In this document: in pieces, positions 45,954 to 54,877 of the stretch
How the letters are laid out: the number at the start of each line of letters is the position of its first letter
Numbering within the stretch: the stretch's first letter is position 1
Origin: Gamarada debralockiae
Lineage: Eukaryota > Ascomycota > Leotiomycetes > Helotiales > Hyphodiscaceae
DNA: 54,877 bases
Reading direction: 5' to 3'
Assembly: GCA_002803225.1 (NCBI GenBank)
Contig: NXFV01000418.1
Span: 1 to 54,877 of the forward strand
The notes under the pieces: generated by a model
What the model saw: only the letters and a program-made list of their open reading frames with translations
Told to the model about the DNA's origin: nothing
Database searches by the model: none
Translations under genes and position numbers: made by a program

Positions 45954-48473
45954 CTAGTAGTAAAACATGGATCCGCTAGCTTCTGCGCCCCCAAACTCAT
46001 CACCGAACTCATCAGGCCACGTCTCCCACTCATCGTACTCATACATACTTCCACTCGGTCTCACACTCCCATCCTGATGCAAGTGTCCAAAAAGACCAGA
46101 CATTTGACTCGGTTCAGCAGTTTCCTGCGATGGTCCAGCATCAGCTCTTTCCTTCTCATCTGGGCCTCCCTCAACTTCCGATCCCAAATGCTTGCTCAAC
46201 TCTCTCAATAAGTCAACACCCGAAGAACAGCCTTGCTGTCCTGCGCCATAGCACAAACCAGGGTCTCGACGAGATTGCGGCATGTTCTTATCGTATTTCC
46301 GCAATTGTTCATTGCTCTTTGCCCATTCACGGACAGTCTTCATCACTTCTTCTCTCTTGCACATCCAGTATATATCGCTGATCTCCCCCCAGACACTTTT
46401 CTCTGCCCTATCGCTGCTAAGCCACCAGAGCATAGCGTGGAGTACAGTCTTGCACTGTACGATTTTCGTGTATGATACCGACGGCTGAGAAAGCGGGTTT
46501 TCGCTCGAGAAACGGGGCTCGTTAAGTATAGGATGTTTGGCGCCGAAAATCATGCTTTGGATGCTGACCAAGACTGAGAGGAGAGTGGACTTGTTGGGTT
46601 GCCACATTTGCTCTCGGGATCCATCCCATGTGTTAAGCAGACTCAGACATACTGCAGCAATCTTGTTAGCAAGAACCATGAATGAAGGCACAGGAGTCAA
46701 ATACTCTTCCCGTCAGAATGGACATTTGGATTAAGTCCACCCTGACTCAGTGTTGGACCGCCTTCACGCCGATTGAGACCTTCGTCAAGGACGGAGTAGA
46801 CTTTCGGAGGAACATTAGGCCAGTCAGCTGGAAGAAACATGTCGAGTCTGCCAACGGAAGTTAGCTCATTTGTTCAACGCAAGTGAGAAACCCCAGAAGC
46901 CAAGGAACACCTACATGAACAGCCCACCAGCGTATGGTGTTTCCTCCACTCCAATAATTAGGGCTTTCATGGCATCTTGTCTTGACTCCCCAATCTTCAG
47001 AAAGATTCCAGGAGGCAATGAGGTACTCAAATTAGCAATCTCCTTTCGCAGAGCAGGCATTCTTCCCGGTTTGGAGTAGTTGAGCTTATCGAGCTCCGAG
47101 TGAAACATATGATCGGTAAGGACATCGTCAGTGAAATCTACTCGGTTTTCCTCATGAAACTCGGTCCAAACATCCTTCTCACTCACAATGTTACTGCTGA
47201 ATACATCCGGTGCTGTTCGCTCAATTGTATTGAAGAAATTAACAACTCGCTCACAGAGACTCAGAGAGAGATCGCGGTCTCCACTGTCCAGCTCCGCTCT
47301 CATGCTTCCCTTTAATGCCAATGCGTAATATGTCTTGGCTTGTTTGTGCGTATCATGACAACATGCGACAACGGAAGCCACCAGTCCGCTTGGTGACCCA
47401 TCAAAGTAAGAAGTGGTGGTCTCTTGGGATGACGCCTCTTTGCAAAGCTTTTCGAGACCAGGGTACTGCTTCTTGCCTGGTCGCTTCTCGGTGGCGATTC
47501 TAACAAGTCCAGGATGCTTTGCAATAGCGGTTACAAAATCGAAGACGGCTTGATAAAGCAGGCTTCGCTGAGCCATATCCGCAATAGCATCATTGCGGAT
47601 CAAGTCATTAACTCGGTCAAATAGGAAGCTGAGTCGGAGTAGGGAGAAGACTTCAGCTGGCGGATTTGTGTCGAAGCTCGAATTGGCGTCTAAGTTTGGA
47701 AGGAATGGAGTCAGAAGTAGCAGTGATTGTGCCAAAAAGCTGTCCGTATCGTCGTTCGTTTCCTTGCGATTTGCATCGGGCATCGGATGCGAGAAAGGAT
47801 TCATTCCATAAGGTTGGTTATTATATGGGAAGTCATGATAGCTAGAACCAAGATGTCCAGCACCGTGGAAACCAGCAGAAGGGGAGCCATAGCCATGAAT
47901 ATTGCCATCAAAATGTCCACCAAAGGTGCCAGAATGGAAACCAGCACCTGATAAGCCGCGACCAGGGAAGCCAGTGCCAGAGTAGATACCATATTGATTA
48001 GCGGGTGCCGCAGATCGCTGCTTCTTTTCTGCGACCTCCTTACGGAGTTGTAGTTCAGCCCCATCAACTCTTGCAAGAAGTATCCACATTCCGAAGAGTC
48101 TACCTCCATCACAGCAGTTGTTGAATTTCGCCAGGGGCGTGACACAGCTCGTCAAACGGATGTTTGGTTTCTTGCCGCATCCAACACAAGTGATCTTCGT
48201 ACATTTGTTACAGGACACCGCAGAGAGTTGAGCTGGCGGTTGGCCTTTCGAGCCAGCGGCCCACTTGATGATACGTTCTCGGAAACTGCCAAGGGATAGG
48301 GGAGCTTGACAAGTAGAATCTTGACATCGAAAGTGGAATTGTGCGTACAGTTGTCGGATGAGGAGAATGTTGGCGTCGATGTCGTCTGGGGCTGGTATAT
48401 TATTACCGCTGATATCCAGGTCTTGCACTGCCTGTGTGATACCTTTGCCTTTGCCCTGGCTAGTACCTGACAT
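45954..48473 (-). CDS. Large E2 ubiquitin-conjugating enzyme (UBE2O/BIRC6-like UBC)
   Basis: Three exons (46915-48473, 46705-46847, 45954-46651), introns of 67 and 53 nt, 799 aa. The N-terminal part has a Cys-rich, zinc-binding-like block (FRCQDSTCQAPL, SCNKCTKITCVGCGKK). A Gly/Phe/His-rich low-complexity stretch (about residues 165-230) and a helical region follow. The UBC fold starts near residue 470 (GRMPALRKEIANLSTSLPPG). Splicing restores LDMFLPADWPNVPPKVYSV and the active-site segment NPNVHSDGKICLSLLNTW with the catalytic Cys. The form of this segment is that of the large E2/E3 hybrids UBE2O and BIRC6, not of small E2s. An acidic, Trp/Tyr-containing tail ends the protein. Substrates cannot be inferred. 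Confidence 0.92.
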
Positions 48474-50059
48474 GTTGGACGATGAAATCCAGAGATGATC
48501 TATTCTCGAAGAACAAGAGGACGAGATATGCGATGATCAATAGTGATCTGGTGGAGTCGTGTTACGGCAGGAGTTGTTTTGAAGAAGACGAGGACGAGGC
48601 TGAGATTAAGTACATTTTCACGAGTTGCAGCCTTGTCAGTTAATCAGGGAGACAGCCAGTTGGGTTTCTAGAACTAGGCCATTTTAGTGAATCGGATTAA
48701 GCATTCTGGCTTTGCACAGTAACAGCATATGAATAACAAGTGAATTCATCAAGGAACTTGCGACTGGCTTGTTCTTGAATTGTGAATGGCATACATTGGG
48801 AGTCAATCAAGAGTATCTGAGAAAAACAGTCCCTCAGGCAGTCACGCCCGAAGTTCGAAATCCGCATCAATGGGAAGCTTTCAACAAAATCATAATACGA
48901 TTTCAATGGGTGAGCAGCCACATCTACCTAGAAGTATTGAGGATGGAGTTTTGAAAGGAGTTTTCGACCATATATAGATATAAATTTCCAAGTCACCCCC
49001 AGAGACACGTGATCCGAAGCTAGACCCAAAGCGCCAGAGTTAATTCCAAACGATCTCCAACTCAATCTCGACTTCACCGAAACTCAACCATCGTGAGCTC
49101 TTGAGACCACAGAATAAAGGCCATTTTCCTTCGTGTCCAATGCCATGCGACATTGTCCTCGGCTCTTGGCGCGCAAAGTCCGGTCCTGGCTCCTTTCCTC
49201 CGCCGCTGATCGCCCCCGAGCTGACTGCACGTCTTCGGATCCTGAACTCGACCTCGCATCTTCGATCTCCGATCATTGATTCCGCAGAGATGGCCTTGGC
49301 TTGAGCTGGGAGCGGCTTATACATAACGGGAATATTTTCTGGCACAAGTCCATAGCGCGAGAGGAGAGCGCTGCAAGTGCCAAGCCAAGCCAACACCATC
49401 AACGGTGGAAATAAACCTGCTCCGTATCATGTCAATTGGTTTCCTCGATTCCAGCCTCGGAATGAGGTACAATGCGAGCGCACATGGTAACCACGAGAAG
49501 TAAGTGCTTTCTACCAGTGAGTTGCTGTCGGCCTTTGCCCCATGCAGCCATCCCCTCAGCTGGCCATAACAGGCAGTTTATCTCAGTTCTCATTGGCCGT
49601 CTTACATCACACAACAGCTGTCCTCGAATATCACCACCACTGATATTTGTGCACGAAAGCCACCATTTTCTGATCTTTCGTAAGGCAGAACGCGGTGCGA
49701 ATCATCGAGTCAGCCCCTCCAACCATGGCAGTTTACGTTTCCGTCAGCCCATTTCAGAGGGCTGAGGCCTGGGTGCCAATCACTCGTGACTCCAGTGACC
49801 CATATTGGCTCTTCTAAGACCTTTATCCTTCCCCACTCGGTGCCTGGAACACTACAGACTGGTTTTCATTTTCAACTCTGTGTTCGAATGTTTCAAAGTT
49901 TTGCTGTCACTCACTTCTGGTGGAGCGTCCAAAAAGTACCGGTCGATGTTTGCGCACTTTCGATTTGAAACCCCTCGGTCGCGCACGACTCACCGAAGAG
50001 AGGGACGGTAGCGCAAGGTTGTGCGAACGAACGACGCTGATCTTGGAGAGGTGTTGAAG
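48474..50059. other. Intergenic region, no gene defended
   Basis: It contains the divergent promoters of the E2 gene and the Kelch gene. A minus-strand frame at 49,040-49,402 and a plus-strand one at 49,472-49,765 are open but show no motif. I see no repeat or RNA gene. Confidence 0.4.
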
Positions 50060-52071
50060 ATGTATGGTCTCTTGTTCTTATTTATTGGCTTGTCATGGCA
50101 GCAAAAGGATCCATTGCACGATTTCTGTCGACGGTTTGGACATCAATCTACTGTAATTGATAGCAAGCTGTACATCGATGGGGGGTTTGTGGATTGGAAT
50201 CCCATTTCACAGAACGATCAAAATTACACAAGTGAGTTGGCACACAATCAATTGAAGCGAAGGACCTCGCAGATTTCTAACGTTGTTAGATACATGGCTA
50301 CTTTATAACGATCTGACTACGAGTCCGCCAGGAGTTGGCGTCCCTCAGCTCTACGCCAATCTTTCGAAGAATGCCTCGATACCGGATGTTAGTGGAGGCG
50401 TGCTGTGGCCCGATGAGGTCAATAAGAGGTTCTATTTGTATGGAGGAGAATACAATGGCATTGAACCCAACACACCGACCCTACTATCCTACGACGTTAT
50501 ATACAACCAGTGGGAGGATTTTGGCCCTCCGGACATGGCAATCAACAGCGTATCTTGGGGAGGAGGAGTTGGCATTTCAGAGCTAGGACAAGGATATATG
50601 CTTGGAGGATGGTTGAGCAATGCTTCTGTACCAGGATGGAGTGGCGGACCCATTGCGACAAGCACTCTTATAAAATATGAGATGGATGCTGGAGTATGGA
50701 CGAACAACACAGGACCAGACGATGTACCGAGGGCAGAGGGTGTGATGGTTTACTTGCCAGCAAGCGGCAGCGGACTTCTAGTCTATTTCGGAGGAGTTAC
50801 TGCACCATATAATAATGCCACGATGGTCGAGTCGCCGATGAGTACCATTTACATTTACGATATTGCGAGCACAAGGTGGTACACGCAGACAGCGACTGGA
50901 GACGTTCCTCTTTCGAGGCGGAGGTTTTGCGCTGGTGCTGCCTGGGCCCCAGATCAGTCTTCATACAACATGTAAGTTGTTATGCAGCCCCCTTTTAAAG
51001 CTAGAGCTAAGTCGCAATAGATACTTGTACGGTGGTCTCGGATTTGGCGACAATGCGACCGGCTTCGACGATGTCTACATCCTCAGTCTACCTTCCTTTC
51101 AATGGATTCAATGGTGGCAGGGTTCAGGAGTTGGCAACCCTCACAATTCGCTGACATGCAATGTTGTTAACAAAGGCCAAATGCTTGTGATTGGAGGAAC
51201 ATTCCCGTTGACTGAGAATTGTGATAGCCCTCCAACTTGGGGAACCCATAATCTGGATCTTGGGAAGCAGAGTTCAAAGATGTGGAACCCGTATCAATTG
51301 AATACCACTTCATATGTTGTTCCTCCGGAGGTAATAGCTGTTATTGGAGGCTCGTATGTTCTTCCTCTCTTCTCCCTTCTATTGTTCATTGCTGACATTG
51401 ATAGTCCTTCCGGAGGAGCAACCGCCACAGCTCCAGCTCACGGTTTTAACAACAGTGATCTTTCTGTCTACTTCACCCAGCATGCAGCCGCTGCATCCCG
51501 ATCACCCACACGATCGATACCCACCCCTACAAACACGCATTCGTCGAAAGTACTCCCAACAGGGGCAATTGCAGGGATTGCCGTTGGGGGAGCAATAGTT
51601 CTTGTTGCCCTTATCATTGGAATATGTTGCGTTTGCCGGCGCCGCCGTAGACAAGCCGAATCTACACCAACTACAGCTATGTATAATACAGTTCCAGCCT
51701 TCCCACCGCAAAGCCCACAAAGTCACTACACGAATGAAGCGCAATACCATCAACCACGTTATCAACTGCCAGCAAATTCTCCACCTGTCGAGCTGCCAGA
51801 AAACAATCACCAAATGCACCAAGGGGATCCGAAAATCCCGTATCAGGTTGACGAGCACCAACATCCAACGTATACGAGTTGGAACCAGCAGCAACCATCT
51901 CCGACAGTGGCATCACCACATCCTTCCACATATTCTGGGGTTACGGAACTAAGCGGATCTCATTCAAACACATATTTGGGGTCACAAGCATCGCCAGCGC
52001 CGACATATTCAAGTGCAGCGCGGGGATCAAGGAAGCCGGTTCCACAGAATCAGACATATTATTCGCCATGA
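50060..52071 (+). CDS. Kelch-repeat single-pass membrane protein
   Basis: Four exons (50060-50231, 50290-50971, 51021-51353, 51405-52071), introns of 58, 49 and 51 nt, 617 aa. A short hydrophobic start (MYGLLFLFIGLSW) probably acts as a signal peptide. Six Kelch-type blades follow, marked by double-Gly motifs (LYIDGGFVDW, FYLYGGEYN, YMLGGWLS, LVYFGGVTA, YLYGGLGFGD, MLVIGGTF). Then come a Ser/Thr/Pro-rich stalk, one membrane span (GAIAGIAVGGAIVLVALIIG, about 448-472), a CCVCRRRRR stop-transfer and a Pro/Gln/Ser-rich cytosolic tail. This type I architecture is common in filamentous ascomycetes but uncharacterised. The extracellular propeller may bind a ligand or cell-wall component. Intron 3 is stop-free and in frame. 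Confidence 0.9.
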
Positions 52072-52175
52072 AGCGCTCGGAGGAAATATTTTGCTTTTGG
52101 TCATTTCATAGCGGAAAAGATAGTAGTGTTAATATTGTATCAGCACCAAATGGGCAACGGCCGTGATTCCAGCAT

Positions 52176-53930
52176 TTAATTTTCCCGTACCCACGTGTTT
52201 GAAGCACATCTAGAATACAAACAGTTTCGGTATCTGAAACTCCTTCTCATTTCTAATGATCTTTGTTTCAACGCTTTCATCTCCTTGAGATCTCTCAGAT
52301 CAATAGGTCCTCCAAAGCGCCGTGGTGACTGCTCAAAATCGAGGCAAAGTTGGCCAACTTGAGCCTGGCAATCCGCTTGGGTTATGCCCATTGTCCCAGA
52401 GATATACTTCAATTTCCCGACTGCCTATTTCGCCGCTTCTTTGGTACTAGTAAGCAAGCGATGGTGATCCTCAGTCCCATCAGGAGGGAATATCCTCCCA
52501 GTGCCATCCCGCATGAAGCGTTTTTGACATTTCCATTCATGTCAACTTTTTCCAGTGCGAAAGGAACGCTGGAGCAAATGTCGTTTGTAATCGCTAAGAT
52601 GAAAGTCTTCTAGGTTTCAACGGAAGGAATGGTTGTGTATGGCTCGACAGCTTTGGAGAGTTCCAACAGCCGTTCCAAGAGATGGAGGCGTATTGCTCAA
52701 TAGTGGTTTCGTTCCGCGCTCGCCCATACACCTTTGTAGATGTGAATCTCCCGGGGCGCTCCAGAGCCAATACTTTAAGGTCCTTTGAATTTGAGGAGGG
52801 TCTCGTAGTTCCAATGATTAGGAAGGATTCGCGCCCAATTGTACCAGTTCCTCGTCAATCGCGGCCCTTGTCCGATCAACTCGAGGAGATCGAGTCCATC
52901 TTCGACGACGAATTCTAGCCTCCCCTCAACTTCCGAAGCGAATTGAATGATTTTGACAAAGGTTTTGGGTTTTGAGCAGAGTGACCGTTCCCGAACATTT
53001 CTAGCCATACTGCCCTCCGAGTTTGGAATTGGGAGTCTCCGCGAAGTCAAAGCAGAAGAAGTTTCCATTGTGATGCGAGTGCTACACTGATTCCTGAGGT
53101 TTCTTCCAGTGATCATCTGCGAGGTAAGCATTCATCTCCAAATGATTGGGCATGTATTGACCTCATAAATTCCGACTTAGGGAAATGGTCAAAAGCCCTT
53201 CGTCCGTTCTGCTGCTTAGGAGCCGCCAAGAGCCGTACTGATTAGAACTAAAGCTTTGCCGTAAAAACTCTCTGCCCTGCACAAGAAGCTCAGGCTTATC
53301 CAGCTGTTTCCCCATATTTGCTAATGCTGTATAATATCAGCTCTCGCTGCAGCCCGATTCTCTTAGCCACGTACCGACTGCAGGCAACGCCCTGCGCAAA
53401 CTCTGTCAGCCCGGTTGGCCCGTCTCAATTGCATAATACATGTCTGGAAGTGCTTCTAGGTATCTCGTGCTGATCCCTGATCCAGCCTCTGTGAGCACAT
53501 ACTCTGAAACGAAGCGAGTCGTTGCCTTGGTCGACACTCCAAGGTTCACGGATGAGGGGAGCGAAGGGTCGGTGCTCGGAGGGAAGTTGTCTTTCCCGTC
53601 TATTTTTTCCTTCACACTCGAGTTCATGCTTTTGAAAATTGCAACCAATTGATCGCGGTATCCAGCAGGAAGCTGTACGTGCTGAGTGGGTTCTAGTGTG
53701 TGACTGACAATGTCTTGTCTGCTCTCATTAGTACTTTTGGGTAATGCGAAAAGGACGATCATCAATCACGTGAGATGGCCTGGAAGCTTAAATGCAATCT
53801 TGCTTCGAATTTCTTTTCTTGGCTTACCTTCCGTTCTGTTTCTAGATGGCTCCCTTCAGCCTTATGAGCCGTCTGAATTTCAGCCTCATATACGTTTACG
53901 GCTTCGAGGAATCCTTCCAAAAGAGTAACT
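52176..53930 (-). pseudogene. Decayed fungal-specific transcription-factor-domain gene (Zn2Cys6 type)
   Basis: Minus-strand similarity to the C-terminal domain of fungal C6 regulators runs through the region. TTRFVSEYVLTEAGSGISTR with YLEALPDMYYAIETG is open at 53,406-53,765, and RAESFYGKALVLISTALGG (about 53,250) is in another frame. A single frame from 53,131 to 52,411 then carries NWYNWARILPNHWNYETLLK, PREIHIYKGVWASAERNHY, AIRLHLLERLLELSKAVEP and LAITNDICSSVPFALEKV. It is broken by in-frame stops at 52,777 (TAA), 52,699 (TGA) and 52,612 (TAG). The end (LKYISGTMGITQADCQ) needs one more shift and follows a TAG where Trp is expected. The stops look like C-to-T or G-to-A changes. An upstream stretch around 53,870-53,920 may be a remnant N-terminus; the Zn-cluster itself is not readable. 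Confidence 0.75.
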
Positions 53931-54146
53931 CACTCGTGTTCCAGTACCATGATATAAAAATAGAAGCCAGAGCCTCCTAGACGATGAAATGGCATGGCCG
54001 AATTACCGGATGACCGTATCATCATCGTATTGTTGTCTTCGAGTATATAATACTTCTATTCGTCTTTCCAAGTCCAAGTCCAAATCCAAGTCCAAGTGAA
54101 TCACATCACCACATTGCCCTTTTCTGTACCTATACATACGTCCAAA

Positions 54147-54565
54147 ATGATTTCTCTGGCCTCTCTTGGCATTCTCGTATCCTCAATTGGACAATTAGGT
54201 CACTCAAATCCTATCCCAGCAAGCCCACTACAGGTCCGGACTTCATGTTGGAACATCATTGGTCACTTCGCACCGAACATCTGTGAGGTCTATGAGTATC
54301 TGGGCATTCCTTTCGCCAAGCCTCCCATCAACACACTTGATTTGCTCCACCAGAGCGATTTATTACCAATGCCACTTTCAATGCCGCCTCATTTGTGAGT
54401 TTGTCATCGCGAGAAATCTGAGCACCAGCTGACAGTAATAGCCACTGTAAGAAGTTACTCTCTATTCTGAAAATCTACGTACTGAGAACTCCAGCAATTG
54501 CCCAGCCCTTCCTGGAAAGGCTGGATATCTCCCAGGCCTCACTGAAACTGAAGTACTTTGTATGA
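54147..54565 (+). pseudogene. Truncated type-B carboxylesterase relic
   Basis: An ATG at 54147 opens a signal peptide (MISLASLGILVSSIGQLGHS), then EVYEYLGIPFAKPPI. This is the oxyanion-side start of type-B carboxylesterases (family: FLGIPYAxPPxGxLRFxxP). A two-base shift is needed to continue as FAPPERFITNATFNAASF. After an intron-like gap CPALPGKAGYLPGLTETEVL follows. Similarity ends near 54,565 without any catalytic motif (GESAGG region), so at best this is a 5' fragment. Confidence 0.6.
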
Positions 54566-54829
54566 CATGAGCTGCCCTTCACATGAAAAATATTATTAAT
54601 TAACGATGATCAACGATAATCTAAGACTTTTTTGAATTGTGATTGCACCTCTCGCCTCGGCCCTCGTGATACCCCACGGGGCGAGAAAAGGATTGGCAAG
54701 AGTAACAGCCTACATGGTTGGCTCACCCTGGTGACAAGCCTCGGGAAGTCGTGAAAAATTTGAAATCTTTGAACCGATCTATGGAACTCATTGTCTGCAG
54801 ATAGAGGCCATATAAACAGCAAATGGCTA

Positions 54830-54830
<1 letters not shown>

Positions 54831-54877
<47 letters not shown>
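54831..54877. repeat. Poly-C run of 47 bases at window end
   Basis: Uninterrupted C from 54,831 to the last base. Fungal telomeres are TTAGGG-type, so this is not telomeric. It is most likely an artefact at a contig or gap edge. Confidence 0.9.

Noticed and set aside
53258..53290. TGCCGTAAAA...CTCTGCCC resembles the direct repeat near 20,565
   Set aside because: It falls in a conserved part of the transcription-factor relic (FYGKAL block), so the similarity is likely coincidental.
54831..54877. Poly-C tract as a telomere
   Set aside because: Fungal telomeres are TTAGGG-type; a pure C tract does not fit.

Overview
The window reads as nuclear DNA of a filamentous ascomycete (Pezizomycotina). 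The introns are short, mostly 47-76 nt, with GTRNGT-like donors, CTRAC-type branch sites and YAG acceptors. The accessory families are typical of these fungi: a Clr5 domain with TPRs, a CFEM protein, a 2EXR domain, a BBE-type FAD oxidoreductase, a cytochrome P450 and a fungal-specific transcription-factor domain. Placement in Leotiomycetes is only an impression; nothing in the sequence proves it.

Eleven genes look intact; I rebuilt the exons of the ten good models that need splicing or start correction by hand and checked reading phase. From left to right: a small spliced hypothetical gene (0.2-0.6 kb, -); a Clr5-TPR protein (1.6-3.8 kb, +); a repetitive GPI-type wall protein (4.5-5.4 kb, -); a SNF1-activating-type kinase (7.2-11.1 kb, -); a CFEM GPI protein (21.1-22.6 kb, -); ribonucleotide reductase large subunit (29.7-32.6 kb, -); a divergent pair of a Cox18-like insertase (-) and ALG11 (+) at 33.3-36.3 kb; a second divergent pair of a lipoate-protein ligase (-) and chorismate synthase (+) at 40.2-43.1 kb; a large E2 ubiquitin-conjugating enzyme (46.0-48.5 kb, -); and a Kelch-repeat membrane protein (50.1-52.1 kb, +).

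Between them lies an unusual density of broken genes whose protein similarity is still readable across several frames: a 2EXR-domain gene (15.7-16.6 kb), a Pro-rich unknown (17.6-18.9 kb), a secreted Cys-rich protein (27.5-28.3 kb), a cytochrome P450 (37.1-38.7 kb), a BBE-type FAD oxidoreductase (43.6-45.7 kb), a fungal transcription-factor domain gene (52.2-53.9 kb) and a carboxylesterase start (54.1-54.6 kb). The housekeeping genes between them are intact.

Mobile and repeated DNA includes a 446-bp pogo/Tigger-like MITE at 45,268-45,713. It sits in a TA dinucleotide in the last codons of the dead FAD oxidoreductase, and removing it restores a plausible C-terminus. A second MITE-like element of about 302 bp lies at 20,642-20,943. 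A 75-bp dispersed repeat flanks the CFEM region, and a ~50-bp degenerate tandem array with a GCAGCAATGC core lies just behind the Clr5-TPR gene. The window ends in 47 consecutive C residues, most likely a sequencing or assembly artefact at a contig end.

Long stretches (about 11.1-15.7, 16.6-17.6, 18.9-21.1, 22.6-27.4 and 38.7-40.2 kb) have no gene I can defend. No rRNA, convincing tRNA, CRISPR array or complete transposase gene was found.
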